Source: Halothiobacillus sp. (GTDB lineage: Bacteria > Pseudomonadota > Gammaproteobacteria > Halothiobacillales > Halothiobacillaceae). Taken from it: a stretch of DNA of 39,934 nt. The DNA lies in the NCBI GenBank assembly GCA_024636015.1, contig JAGXHU010000013.1, positions 1 through 39,934 on the forward strand. Direction: 5' to 3'. Shown here in pieces: positions 28,885-38,822 of this stretch. How positions within the stretch are numbered: position 1 is the stretch's first letter; every line of letters begins with the position of its first letter. The translations under genes were made by a program, and so were the position numbers. The notes beneath the pieces are model-generated. The model did not search any database. It was not told where the DNA came from and saw only the letters and a program-made list of their open reading frames with translations.

Positions 28885-30444
28885 TTAGTGGCGGAAATGA
28901 CGCACACCGGTCAGAACCATGGCGATGCCGTGTTCGTTTGCCGCATCGATCACTTCCTGATCGCGCATTGAACCGCCGGGATGGATCACGGCGGTGATGC
29001 CGGAGGCCGCTGCGGTATCGATGCCGTCGCGGAAGGGGAAAAAGGCATCAGAGGCCATGACCGAGCCTGCCACCGGCAACCCGGCGTCTTCGGCCTTGAT
29101 CGCTGCGATTCGCGCGGAATAGACCCGGCTCATTTGCCCGGCACCGACGCCGATCGTTTGTTCGCCACTGGCATAGATGATGGCGTTGGACTTGACGAAC
29201 TTGGCAACCTTCCAGGCAAATAGCAGATCACGCAGTTCCGCCGCCGTCGGTTGGCGCTGTGTGACAATCTTCAGGTGCTCGGCGGTAATCACTGCGCTGT
29301 CTTCTTCTTGAACTAGCAGGCCGCCGTTGACCCGTTTGTAATCGAAATCGGGTGTGACAGAGTGCCATTGGCCTACGGCCAGGACGCGAACATTCGGTTT
29401 ACTGGCGAGCTCGATTTGGGCCTCGGCGCTGATTTCGGGTGCAATAACGACCTCGACGAACTGACGCTCGATAATGCTGCGCGCCGTATGAGCATCCAAC
29501 GGTCGGTTGAAGGCAATGATTCCGCCAAATGCCGAGGTGGGGTCGGTTGCATAGGCACGGTCGTAGGCAACGGTGAGATCCTGGTCGACGGCGACACCAC
29601 ACGGATTCGCGTGTTTGACGATGACGCAGGCCGGTTCGGGAAATTGCTTGACGCACTCCAGAGCGGCATCGGAATCAGCAATATTGTTGTAGGACAGCGG
29701 CTTGCCCTGAATGATACGCGCGGCGGCAATGCTACCGGCCGGCGGTTGATGTTTCACGTAAAACGCAGCCTGCTGGTGCGGGTTTTCGCCATAGCGGAGA
29801 TCCTGCGCCTTGACGAGTTGCAGATTGAAGGTCGGCGCGAAGCGGTTGCCGCTGACCATCTTGCCGAAATGCGTCGCGATCATGCCGTCATATCGTGCGG
29901 TGTGTTCGAAGGCGCGCACGGCCAGTTCAAAACGAGTCTGACCCTGAATGCCGCTCTGTTCTAGATCGGATAAAACGCGCTCGTAATCAGCGGGATCGAC
30001 GACAATCGCGACATTTTTGTGGTTTTTCGCCGCGGCGCGCACCATGGCGGGCCCGCCGATATCGATGTTTTCGACGGCATCCTCGTAGCTGCACTGTGGA
30101 TCGGCTACGGTTTGCTCGAAGGGATAGAGATTCACCACGACCAAGTCGATTGGCTCGATACCGTGTGTGGCCATAACGTCGTCATCAACGCCGCGTCGCG
30201 CCAGAATGCCGCCATGAATTTTCGGATTCAGCGTCTTTACGCGCCCAGCCATGATTTCGGGAAAACCGGTTACTTCCGCGACTTCGGTCACCGGCAAACC
30301 AGCATCACGTAGCAACTTAGCCGTGCCGCCCGTGGAAATCAGATCGATCCGATGTCGGTTCAGGGCGTGGGCAAACTCGAGGAGTCCGGTTTTGTCGGAA
30401 ACGCTCAGCAAGGCGCGGCGGGGAATCATGGGTTGGTCAAGCAT
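28885..30444 (-). CDS. purH: Bifunctional AICAR formyltransferase/IMP cyclohydrolase
   Basis: Catalyses the last two steps of IMP synthesis. The 519 residues have the N-terminal cyclohydrolase domain ([43 protein letters not shown]) and the C-terminal transformylase with [24 protein letters not shown] and the end [20 protein letters not shown]. The first methionine is at 30444; a second in-frame ATG five codons later is equally plausible. It precedes rmuC by 12 bp. Confidence 0.97.
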   Translation of the reverse strand: MLDQPMIPRRALLSVSDKTGLLEFAHALNRHRIDLISTGGTAKLLRDAGLPVTEVAEVTGFPEIMAGRVKTLNPKIHGGILARRGVDDDVMATHGIEPIDLVVVNLYPFEQTVADPQCSYEDAVENIDIGGPAMVRAAAKNHKNVAIVVDPADYERVLSDLEQSGIQGQTRFELAVRAFEHTARYDGMIATHFGKMVSGNRFAPTFNLQLVKAQDLRYGENPHQQAAFYVKHQPPAGSIAAARIIQGKPLSYNNIADSDAALECVKQFPEPACVIVKHANPCGVAVDQDLTVAYDRAYATDPTSAFGGIIAFNRPLDAHTARSIIERQFVEVVIAPEISAEAQIELASKPNVRVLAVGQWHSVTPDFDYKRVNGGLLVQEEDSAVITAEHLKIVTQRQPTAAELRDLLFAWKVAKFVKSNAIIYASGEQTIGVGAGQMSRVYSARIAAIKAEDAGLPVAGSVMASDAFFPFRDGIDTAAASGITAVIHPGGSMRDQEVIDAANEHGIAMVLTGVRHFRH

Positions 30445-30528
30445 GTCGGTTACCTGTCTTCGTGTTCAGTCGGCGCGGCGGGCATTCGGGCCGCGACGGG
30501 GCGAAACAGGGCATTTTACATGATCGAA

Positions 30529-31398
30529 TCATTCTGCCCGAACGATCGTATCGAACAAGGCGCAGTAGTCATCGTCCGCGTGCCCGGACCGAACCCCTTG
30601 CTCAAGCACGTCGGCAAGACTGTCAATGAGTCGAGTATCGATCCCCTGCGGGTCCGCGGCGGTCTTGAACAGGCGAATATCCTTGAGCAGATGTTTCAGC
30701 GGGAAGTTGGCCTCGGTAAAGTTGCGATCGGTCATTCGGTCGAGTTTTTTGTCGAACGTCGGCGCATAGAGGGCGCTTTGGCGCAGCGTGGTCATGAAGG
30801 TCTCGACGGAGACGCTTTCTCGCTGAATCAGCCCCAGGCTCATGGAAAAAGCAGCCGTTAAACTACCGATGAGTTGGTTCATGGCGAGCTTGGCCGCAGC
30901 GCCCTGCCCCACGAAACCGAAATGCGCGGGGGTGCCCAGTGCAGATAGGATAGGTGTTGCTGTGTCGATATCCGCCGGGTCGCCGCCCAGAAGAATTTGC
31001 AAGCCGCCGCTGATGGCCTGTGGCGTCGAGCCGAGTACTGGCGCCTCAAGGTATCGCCCACCGAGGTTTCGGACGGCGGCGGCCAGAGTGCGGGATTCGT
31101 CCGGTGCGATCGTCGCGGCGTTGATGATGAGTCGGTTTTGCCATAGGGACGCTGCCGATTCTGACAGCAGGATTGATTCACAGGCCGCGAAATCCGATAA
31201 CATGATCCAGATGATAGGCGTCTCCTGCACCGCAGCGGCTAGATCCTGGGTGACGGAGATTTCGGCTTTGACCAGATCGGGGTCATCCAGTGGCGAGCGG
31301 TTGTAACCGGAGACGCGAAAACCTTGCTCGGCGAGGCGACGGGCGATGGCCCGGCCCATCAGGCCCAGGCCCAAAACGGCGATGGAGTCGGTGTGCAT
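30529..31398 (-). CDS. NAD(P)-dependent beta-hydroxyacid dehydrogenase family oxidoreductase
   Basis: The 289 residues belong to the 3-hydroxyisobutyrate dehydrogenase family. The N-terminal Rossmann motif is GLGLMG (10-15) and the inter-domain part has EAPVLGSTPQAISGGLQILLGG. The catalytic lysine region reads AAAKLAMNQLIG. Members reduce semialdehydes such as succinic or tartronate semialdehyde, and the substrate cannot be fixed from sequence alone; AdhE-unrelated glyoxylate/succinic semialdehyde reductases are the closest in feel. A Shine-Dalgarno (AGGA) precedes the start. It is divergent from dgt across 135 bp. Confidence 0.88.
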   Translation of the reverse strand: MHTDSIAVLGLGLMGRAIARRLAEQGFRVSGYNRSPLDDPDLVKAEISVTQDLAAAVQETPIIWIMLSDFAACESILLSESAASLWQNRLIINAATIAPDESRTLAAAVRNLGGRYLEAPVLGSTPQAISGGLQILLGGDPADIDTATPILSALGTPAHFGFVGQGAAAKLAMNQLIGSLTAAFSMSLGLIQRESVSVETFMTTLRQSALYAPTFDKKLDRMTDRNFTEANFPLKHLLKDIRLFKTAADPQGIDTRLIDSLADVLEQGVRSGHADDDYCALFDTIVRAE

Positions 31399-31533
31399 GG
31401 CAGCATCCTGTCGGTTGAAGAGCGGTGTTTCACATGATAGGCCGATTGTGCCCGAAAATCGCGCCCATAACGCCCGTCGTCCATCGGCGTTTTGCCGAGC
31501 CTGGATGCAGGGAGTGCTTTTACTGAGAGGAAC

Positions 31534-33009
31534 ATGGTGAAGAACCCAACCACCGACGAGATGCCCTGGGCGCAGTGGCTCAACCCCCGCCGCCGCCGCC
31601 CCAGTGAGACCAGCCCGACGCTATTTCATACGGAGACCCGTGCCGAGATCGAGCGGGATTACGACCGAGTGCTTTTTTCCTCGCCCGTGCGGCGGATGGC
31701 GGATAAAACGCAGGTTTTTCCGCTGGATCGTTCGGACAGCGTTCGAACGCGACTGACGCATTCGCACGAGGTGGCAAACCTCGCTCGTTCTGTCGGTATC
31801 GATCTGGTGTTCAATCATGGCCTGGCCGCGCATGTGCCCTCAGCACTACGAGATGTGCCGGTTCTGTTGGCGACGATCGGGTTGGCGCACGACTTGGGCA
31901 ACCCCCCATTTGGCCACCAAGGGGAGGAGGCCATCGCCCGCTGGTTTCATCGTCATCGGTCAGCCGTATTGGACGAAGCGACCGATCTGACCGAGGGCAT
32001 GAAGCAAGACTTCCTGGCGTTCGAGGGCAACGCGCAAACCCTGCGGTTGCTGACGAAACTACAATTGATCAACGATGACTACGGCTTGAATCTCACGGTG
32101 GCCACCTTGGCCGCGCTGATCAAGTACCCATCGCCCAGTGATGCGGTGGACCCATCACGGGTGGTGCGGAAGAAATACGGTTTTTTCCAGTCCGAGCGGG
32201 CGCTGGTCGAGGAGGTGTGGGCACAGTGCAATCTAGCGGCGGGCATGCGCCATCCCCTGACCTGGATTTTGGAGGCCTGCGACGATATCGCCTATTCCGT
32301 GCTGGATGCGGAGGATGCCGTGAAGAAGGGGTTGCTGTCGTTTTCGGACATCATCGCTTTCCTGCGACATACGGCAGGCGATGATCCAATCGTCGTCCAG
32401 GTCTGCGAGGCGGCCCAGCAAGAGCATCGGCGCTATCGGCACGAAAAGCTTTCACCGGGTGAATTGAACGATATTTCGATGCAGACCTTTCGAATCCGGG
32501 CCATCGGCGCCCTGATGCAGGCTGTGGCGGACACCTTCCTACGCCAATTGCCCGCAATCGCCGACGGTAGTTTCAATCAGGAGCTGATCGCAGCATCGCC
32601 CGCCCGCGCCCTGCTTCGGGCGATGAAGGAGTGCAACTGGGTGCATGTGTACCGGCACCAATCCGTGTTGAAGGTCGAGTTGACGGGCTTCGAGGTGATT
32701 CATGGTCTGATGGACGCGTTTTGGTATGCGATTACCGATCGGGTCGATCCGGCAGATCCGGCCAGTGCCCGCAAGACGCCGCTGGCGAGTTATCTCTACC
32801 GACTCATCTCCGAGAACTATCGCCGCGTGTTTGAGGCGGCGGAAAATCCGATGCCGATCCGGTATCGGGAGGCGCAGTTATTGACCGACATGATTTCGGG
32901 CATGACCGACAGTTATGCGGTTCGATCCTGGCAGCAAATTCAGGCCGCAGGGTTTCCGGCCCAAGCGCATTTCAACCATGGAAAAATTCAGGATGTCCTT
33001 AGTGAGTGA
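31534..33009 (+). CDS. dgt: dGTPase (deoxyguanosinetriphosphate triphosphohydrolase)
   Basis: An HD-domain enzyme that splits dGTP to deoxyguanosine and triphosphate. From the ATG at 31534 (GAGAGG just upstream) the protein has 491 residues; a TTG at 31492 would add 14 unlikely residues. Metal ligands are visible as RLTHSHEV (His76/His78) and AHDLGNPPFGHQGE (His119-Asp120), then LEACDDIAYSVLDAEDAVKKG. Upstream, SSPVRRMADKTQVFPL is a dGTPase landmark. Its last bases overlap yfbR, another nucleotide phosphohydrolase. Confidence 0.94.
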   Translation: MVKNPTTDEMPWAQWLNPRRRRPSETSPTLFHTETRAEIERDYDRVLFSSPVRRMADKTQVFPLDRSDSVRTRLTHSHEVANLARSVGIDLVFNHGLAAHVPSALRDVPVLLATIGLAHDLGNPPFGHQGEEAIARWFHRHRSAVLDEATDLTEGMKQDFLAFEGNAQTLRLLTKLQLINDDYGLNLTVATLAALIKYPSPSDAVDPSRVVRKKYGFFQSERALVEEVWAQCNLAAGMRHPLTWILEACDDIAYSVLDAEDAVKKGLLSFSDIIAFLRHTAGDDPIVVQVCEAAQQEHRRYRHEKLSPGELNDISMQTFRIRAIGALMQAVADTFLRQLPAIADGSFNQELIAASPARALLRAMKECNWVHVYRHQSVLKVELTGFEVIHGLMDAFWYAITDRVDPADPASARKTPLASYLYRLISENYRRVFEAAENPMPIRYREAQLLTDMISGMTDSYAVRSWQQIQAAGFPAQAHFNHGKIQDVLSE

Positions 33010-33610
33010 CCCAACCGCCGACCAAAGCCATTTTTTCGCCTATATTGCCCGGATGAAATACATCGTCCGTTGGGGGTTGATGCGCAACACCCGGGCCGAG
33101 AATATTCAGGAACACAGTCTGCAGGTCGCGATGATTGCACACGCCCTGGCAGTGATCGGCAACGACCTCTTCGGCGAGCAACACGATATCGGCCGGATTG
33201 TGATTGTCGCGATGTATCACGATGCCTCTGAAATCATCACGGGGGACTTGCCCACGCCGATCAAGTATTTTCGTCAGGATATTCTTGAGTCGTACAAGGC
33301 GCTGGAGGCCCATGCCGAGCGCAAATTAACGGGGCTGCTGCCGCCGGAACTGCAGGCCGCATTTGCCGATGTGCTCGAATCCGAGCGCGTCGAACCGGAA
33401 GTGGCGCGCGTGATCAAGGCGGCCGATTCGCTGTCTGCCTACCTCAAGTGCATCGAAGAACGCAGGGCTGGAAACAAGGAGTTTCAGCGCGCGGAGCAAT
33501 ATCTGCTGGCAAAGCTGGACGCCATGACCGATTTACCCGCCGTGGCCTACTTTCGGGAAAGTTTTGTTTCGGGCTTTGAACTGACTCTGGATGATTTGAG
33601 TCACGATTAA
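32993..33610 (+). CDS. yfbR: 5'-deoxynucleotidase YfbR family (HD domain)
   Basis: Hydrolyses deoxyribonucleoside 5'-monophosphates. The 205 residues match E. coli YfbR closely: QSHFFAYIARMKYIVRWGLM, NIQEHSLQVAMIAHAL (His41), MYHDASEIITGDLPTPIKYF (His76-Asp77) and KAADSLSAYLKCIEER. I chose the ATG at 32993, with AGG just before it, inside the end of dgt (17-bp overlap); earlier in-frame starts (32978, 32915) only add residues antisensical to the family. Coupled translation with dgt is likely, which joins dGTP and dNMP breakdown. Confidence 0.94.
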   Translation: MSLVSDPTADQSHFFAYIARMKYIVRWGLMRNTRAENIQEHSLQVAMIAHALAVIGNDLFGEQHDIGRIVIVAMYHDASEIITGDLPTPIKYFRQDILESYKALEAHAERKLTGLLPPELQAAFADVLESERVEPEVARVIKAADSLSAYLKCIEERRAGNKEFQRAEQYLLAKLDAMTDLPAVAYFRESFVSGFELTLDDLSHD

Positions 33611-34446
33611 TTGCGGGGTGCGTCTGTGGCGCGTGTTTTTATAGTGCGTCGCAGGTACAGGTATTGGATGGCGCCAGCCATGATAAGACTACCGATGGCC
33701 AGTAAAAATAAGCTCTCCTGAACATAGCCCAGCATGGCGATGGCGGCCCCGAGCAAACCCAAATGGCGTCCGAGCACCCGGGTAGCCTGGGTGATGGCAA
33801 TACCGAATGCCGAAAGCGCCCCCAGTTCCAGTGCCAGCAAGACCATCACGATCATCAGAAACCGTGCAAAGCTGGGAAACAGCACGGCAAGCAATCCCAG
33901 GCCGAGGGCCATTGCCAAGACGACAAACCCTACCCGCTGCTGCATTTGTGTGGGCGTCGATTCCGGCAGATAGGCGTTGAGCCGCAGCCAGAGCATCAGG
34001 CCGGAGGCAAAAGTCCAGACCCCAATGAACACGCTGACGACGGCGATCAGGCGCAGATCCCAGTTGTCCAGTCGGTAATTGGTTTCGAACCAGCCGGTAA
34101 GTCCCAGCAAGGCCACCGCCAGGCCACTGCCGATCGTGCTCAGCGAGAGCCCGTTCAGGATGCTGTCCTGCTCAGCGCGCAGAGATAGCGTTCGGGGACG
34201 CCGTGCGGAAAAGGGGGCCGTAGCAACGCCCAGCAGAATCATGATGGCGGCGAGCAGGGTATTGTTATCCCCTGCCGACCAAAGCACCGCCGCAAGTACG
34301 GCGACCAGCGTGATCGCAAGCAGCACGACTGCTCGGCGCGGGCCGAGCAAACGATTGCTGCTCCCCCTGCTGAGGCCATGGAGGGAGATCAGAATCGTGA
34401 CGAGTGCGAACCAGCCAATCAGATCGATTTGCAGGCCGAAATTCAT
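33607..34446 (-). CDS. Nine-helix membrane protein resembling PntB membrane domain without NADP domain
   Basis: The 279 residues form about nine membrane helices (roughly 9-27, 37-59, 62-81, 101-121, 131-156, 169-190, 193-217, 228-245, 246-264). Compared from memory with E. coli PntB they follow the same order and spacing: ISLHGLS against its SLAGLS in helix 1, FIGVWTFASGLMLWLRL against FIGAVTFTGSVVAFGKL, and a final helix pair LFLLAIGSLIMAGAIQYLYL against [20 protein letters not shown]. The protein stops where PntB would begin its NADP(H)-binding domain. The functional histidine of PntB (ILHS) appears as asparagine (ILNG). It overlaps the preceding gene by 4 bp. Loss of the proton-active histidine suggests a changed function. 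Its end overlaps the convergent yfbR stop by 4 bp. Confidence 0.55.
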   Translation of the reverse strand: MNFGLQIDLIGWFALVTILISLHGLSRGSSNRLLGPRRAVVLLAITLVAVLAAVLWSAGDNNTLLAAIMILLGVATAPFSARRPRTLSLRAEQDSILNGLSLSTIGSGLAVALLGLTGWFETNYRLDNWDLRLIAVVSVFIGVWTFASGLMLWLRLNAYLPESTPTQMQQRVGFVVLAMALGLGLLAVLFPSFARFLMIVMVLLALELGALSAFGIAITQATRVLGRHLGLLGAAIAMLGYVQESLFLLAIGSLIMAGAIQYLYLRRTIKTRATDAPRN

Positions 34447-34757
34447 AGCGCGTCCTCGGTACCGGCTTTTGATGCCGGCACAGGTGGACGGGTTTCGGTG
34501 TGGATTTCACGCCAGAGCAGCGAGAGCGCCGTGGTGGCGGCCTGCGCAGAAAACAGGACAGCCAGCGCCGTCACGATCATGCCGGGAATGGTTGTTGCTA
34601 TGACGAGGGCGCTGACAGCGGCGACGACGATGAACCCGGCCAGAACGGACGCCAGCAGCAACCCGCGTCCGCGCCGTCTCGTATCCGAGCGGGCAAAGCC
34701 GCTGAGCCCCAGGGCGGTCGCCAAAAGAACCGTATACAGCGCGATTACCGGATCCAT
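34443..34757 (-). CDS. Three-helix membrane protein resembling the PntA C-terminal membrane part
   Basis: The 104 residues have three membrane helices: VIALYTVLLATALGLSGFA, GLLLASVLAGFIVVAAVSALV and MIVTALAVLFSAQAATTALSLL. A cytoplasmic basic loop (ARSDTRRRGRG) joins the first two, and the tail is polar. Number and order match the membrane part of PntA (PntA2), whose second helix has a similar SGIIVVGAL. It precedes the PntB-like gene with an ATGA overlap, the same order as pntA2-pntB. No NAD(H)-binding PntA1 gene is adjacent. It starts 59 bp after trxB on the same strand. On its own the similarity is weak; the neighbour makes it more likely. Confidence 0.45.
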   Translation of the reverse strand: MDPVIALYTVLLATALGLSGFARSDTRRRGRGLLLASVLAGFIVVAAVSALVIATTIPGMIVTALAVLFSAQAATTALSLLWREIHTETRPPVPASKAGTEDAL

Positions 34758-34816
34758 ATATCATATCCCTGTCATGTGTCCGTATTCAGACACCCACCGC
34801 TGATTTGTCTGTAATT

Positions 34817-35800
<984 letters not shown>

Positions 35801-35913
35801 TCATGTGGCGCGGCTTTTGCGCTTAAACTACCTACAATCATACGTGGCAATAATGGCTACTGCCATGCGCAGTGGGCACCCGCCACACAAACCCAAGATT
35901 TAAGGATTCAGGT

Positions 35914-37026
35914 ATGCAATATCAAGGCGAGGCGGATTTTCAGCATGGCAGCGCAGAGCGCCTCGGGGTCCTTCTTCTCAATCTCGGGACACCGGATGAG
36001 CCTAGCACACCCGCCCTCCGGCGTTATCTCAAGCAATTTTTGTCCGACCCGCGTGTGATCGAGTTGCCGAAATGGAAATGGTGGCCAATCCTGAATCTCG
36101 TCATTCTGAATCTGCGTCCGGCGAAATCAGCGGCCGCCTATCGCGAAGTATGGAATCACCATGAGGAAGGCTCGCCCCTACTCACGATTACCCGAGCGCA
36201 GCAACGCGGTCTGCAGTCCCGGCTATCTGCGCAAATGGGCGGTCCGGTTTCCGTCGCTGTCGGCATGCGTTACGGCAATCCCTCGGTGGGGAAGGCCCTC
36301 GCGGAGCTTCGGGATGCGGGGGCGCGGCGCGTCCTCGTCCTTCCCTTGTATCCGCAATATGCAGGGGCCTCGACGGCATCCAGCTTCGATGCTGTTTTCG
36401 ATGAGCTGAAGACCTGGCGTTGGATGCCCGAGCTTCGGTTGATCAATCATTATCATCGCGATACCGGCTACCTCGATGCCCTGGCTGCCAGTGTGCGCGA
36501 ACATGTGGCCGAGCATGGTCAACCCCAGAAACTGATCATGAGCTTTCACGGCGTGCCGCAGCGCTACTTGATAGCGGGCGACCCCTACCATTGCGAATGT
36601 CATGTCACCGGCCGTTTATTGGCTGAGCGACTCGGTTTGAGCGAAGACCAGTGGATGGTGACCTTCCAGTCACGGTTCGGTCGTGAAGCGTGGATCAAGC
36701 CGTACACCGACGAAATGCTGAAGGCTTTGCCTGCCCAGGGCATCAAGCATGTCGCCGTTATTTGTCCGGGGTTTTCTGCCGATTGTCTGGAAACGATCGA
36801 GGAGATCGGTCAGGAGAATCGGGAATATTTCGAAGCGGCAGGTGGTGAAACCTATCATTACATTTCGGCGCTTAACGATCGGGATGATCATCTCGATGCA
36901 CTCGCCCGACTGATACATCGTCACACCCAAGGCTGGGTCGAGCATAGCGGTTTCGATGCCCACGCCGATCAGCACGAACGGGAGTTAAGCCGTACGCGGG
37001 CGCTTGAGCATGGCGCTCCGAAATGA
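35914..37026 (+). CDS. hemH: Ferrochelatase
   Basis: Inserts iron into protoporphyrin IX, the last step of heme synthesis. From the ATG at 35914 (AAGGA 8 bp upstream) it has 370 residues; an upstream frame extension is less likely. Landmarks: GVLLLNLGTPDEPSTPALRRYLKQFLSD, YREVW..EGSPLL, VLPLYPQYAGAST, the catalytic His212 in MSFHGVPQRYL, TFQSRFGREAWIKPYT and CPGFSADCLETIEEI. It shares a 4-bp ATGA overlap with the next gene. Confidence 0.96.
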   Translation: MQYQGEADFQHGSAERLGVLLLNLGTPDEPSTPALRRYLKQFLSDPRVIELPKWKWWPILNLVILNLRPAKSAAAYREVWNHHEEGSPLLTITRAQQRGLQSRLSAQMGGPVSVAVGMRYGNPSVGKALAELRDAGARRVLVLPLYPQYAGASTASSFDAVFDELKTWRWMPELRLINHYHRDTGYLDALAASVREHVAEHGQPQKLIMSFHGVPQRYLIAGDPYHCECHVTGRLLAERLGLSEDQWMVTFQSRFGREAWIKPYTDEMLKALPAQGIKHVAVICPGFSADCLETIEEIGQENREYFEAAGGETYHYISALNDRDDHLDALARLIHRHTQGWVEHSGFDAHADQHERELSRTRALEHGAPK

Positions 37027-37805
37027 ACCAGGGCTGCGCCACCGGTGAGTCCACCGTCGGGATACTGATTATCGGTGACGAGATTCTCTCCGGTCGGCGG
37101 ACCGACCAACATCTGGCCGCAGTGATCACCCGGCTGGCCCCGCGTGGATGCCTGCCGGGCTGGGTGCAGATCATCGGCGACGATGCGCCCCGCATTGAGC
37201 GTGTCTTGCGGGAAAGTCGAGCACTCGGCGATATCGTGTTCTGTTTTGGTGGTATTGGTGCCACGCCGGACGATCTCACGCGCGCCGCGGCAGCCGAGGC
37301 GTTCGATCGGCCGCTGCAGCGTCACCCTGAGGCCGTTCATCTCATTGAAACCGAGTTTGGTACCCAGGCCCACCCCCATCGGATTTTGATGGCTGATCTG
37401 CCCTATGGGGCCGGACTGATCCCCAATCCCGTTAACCGGGTGCCCGGCTTTTATCTCGATCAGCACTTTTTCATGCCCGGCTTTCCAAGCATGGCGCATC
37501 CCATGTTGGACTGGATTATGACCGGGCCCTTGGCGGCACTGGATCAACGCGACTACCGGGAGCAGTCACTCTGGGTGCTGGATGTGTCCGAAAGCACCCT
37601 GATCGGATTGATGAGCGAACTGTGCCAGAATTACCCCGAGCTCAAATTGTTCAGTCTGCCGACCCGGCTTGGTGTGCGCTCTGTGATCGAACTGGGCTTC
37701 AAGGGCGCGGCTTTGAGGGTGGCGGAGGTGATGAGCCTGTTGCCCGTCCGGTTGGATGCTCTGGGCATTCGGCACCAGCTTGAGCGCCCGGACGCCGAGT
37801 CATAG
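37023..37805 (+). CDS. Molybdopterin-binding (MoaB/CinA N-terminal type) domain protein
   Basis: The 260 residues are of the COG1058 type. The first 170 hold the MoCF fold: VGILIIGDEILSGRRTDQHLAAVI, CFGGIGATPDDLTRAAAAEAF and NRVPGFYLDQHFFMPGFPSMAHPML. The rest resembles the CinA middle region, while the nicotinamide-mononucleotide deamidase domain of full CinA is absent. Related short proteins have been linked to nucleotide-sugar or NAD-metabolite pyrophosphatase activity, but no activity can be claimed here. The ATGA overlap with hemH indicates coupled translation. Confidence 0.88.
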   Translation: MNQGCATGESTVGILIIGDEILSGRRTDQHLAAVITRLAPRGCLPGWVQIIGDDAPRIERVLRESRALGDIVFCFGGIGATPDDLTRAAAAEAFDRPLQRHPEAVHLIETEFGTQAHPHRILMADLPYGAGLIPNPVNRVPGFYLDQHFFMPGFPSMAHPMLDWIMTGPLAALDQRDYREQSLWVLDVSESTLIGLMSELCQNYPELKLFSLPTRLGVRSVIELGFKGAALRVAEVMSLLPVRLDALGIRHQLERPDAES

Positions 37806-37834
37806 CGGGTTCGGACCGAGCCCGAGGGGGAGAT

Positions 37835-38608
37835 ATGTCCAATCAAGCGGTTTTGTTCGATATCGGCGGCGTGCTGCTGGATGGTGAGCGGCCATTGCCC
37901 CGTGCCATCGAGTCTCTGACGCGGCTTCGTCAGGCCGACATCCCTTTCCTGCTGTTGACCAACACAACCCGCCGCAGCCATGCGGCACTCTGGCAGGCCC
38001 TGACCGCCGTGGGTATCGAGGTGGCAGCCGATCACCTACTGACGCCCGCCTCACTGGCCAGCGCGTGGTTGCGCGATCATGCGCGCTGCCCTTATTTCCT
38101 GATCCATCCTGGGTTGCAGGCAGATTTTGATGCGCTCCAGTCTGCTGTCCCCGACGTGCAGCCGGACGTGGTCGTCATTGGTGATGCGGGAGATGGCTTC
38201 ACTTATGATCATTTGAATACGGCATTCCGGGCGGTGATGGCTGGTGCGCCGCTCGTTTCCCTGTCGGACAGTCGCTACTTCCAGGAGCCCGCGGGGTTGT
38301 CCTTGGATGCGGGGCCGTTCGTGCGCCTGCTTGAGTGTGCTGCCGGGATTCAGGCGATTTCCCTAGGCAAACCCGGTGCCTTGTTCTTTGGCGAGGCGCT
38401 GGCGCGTCTTGGATTGCCTGCGGATCGGGTCACCATGATCGGGGATGATGTGATCAGCGATATCCAAGGTGCGGCAGCCATGGGTACGCAGGCCATCCTG
38501 GTTGAAACCGGTAAATATCGACCGGGCGATGCCGCACTGTTACCGTCGGGTGCGCAGCAGGCGGCGGATGTGGGCGCTGCGGTTGATCGATTACTGGCGG
38601 CAAACTGA
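37835..38608 (+). CDS. HAD-superfamily class IIA hydrolase (LHPP/NagD-like)
   Basis: A phosphatase of 257 residues. Motif I is VLFDIGGVLLDG with nucleophile Asp9; the usual second Asp of DxD is Gly, as in LHPP-type members where it is Ser. Motif II is LLLTNTTRRS, the lysine is in LGKPGALFF, and the acid motif is MIGDDVISDIQGA. The C2 cap lies between motifs II and III. The likely substrate is a small phosphorylated molecule. It begins 29 bp after the MoaB-like gene, with GAGGGGGAG as a strong ribosome binding site. Confidence 0.88.
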   Translation: MSNQAVLFDIGGVLLDGERPLPRAIESLTRLRQADIPFLLLTNTTRRSHAALWQALTAVGIEVAADHLLTPASLASAWLRDHARCPYFLIHPGLQADFDALQSAVPDVQPDVVVIGDAGDGFTYDHLNTAFRAVMAGAPLVSLSDSRYFQEPAGLSLDAGPFVRLLECAAGIQAISLGKPGALFFGEALARLGLPADRVTMIGDDVISDIQGAAAMGTQAILVETGKYRPGDAALLPSGAQQAADVGAAVDRLLAAN

Positions 38609-38639
38609 GGCCAGTACTGCGATCATAGGTTGGTTCGCA

Positions 38640-38662
38640 CAGGCGGCTTTCTGATCCGCCTG
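38640..38662 (+). terminator. Hairpin after the HAD hydrolase gene
   Basis: CAGGCGG (38640-38646) pairs with CCGCCTG (38656-38662) around a 9-base loop, about 30 bp after the stop. No T-run follows, so termination would need Rho or be weak. Confidence 0.4.
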
Positions 38663-38686
38663 AGGCAAACGGTGGGCGATGGGCAA

Positions 38687-38716
38687 TGAACTAATTCAGC
38701 CGGGCCGCGTCACAAA
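38687..38716 (+). promoter_or_regulatory. Possible sigma-E-type promoter before the DegP-like gene
   Basis: TGAACTA (38687-38693) and GTCACAAA (38709-38716) are spaced 15 bp apart and resemble the GAACTT and GTCAAA elements of envelope-stress sigma-E promoters, which commonly drive degP. Both elements are imperfect, so this is only a candidate. The leader would be about 100 nt. Confidence 0.3.
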
Positions 38717-38822
38717 CATCATGCAACGTATTGCTGATCAGGCATTCTGGTGCGGTTTTGCGCCCACCATTCGTTGCGCTTGTCAGAACGTGAATGATCC
38801 ATGAGAACTAAAGGGGTAGCTT

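Noticed and set aside
29362..29964. 200-codon plus-strand frame inside purH
   Set aside because: Antisense shadow; purH is complete and well conserved on the other strand.
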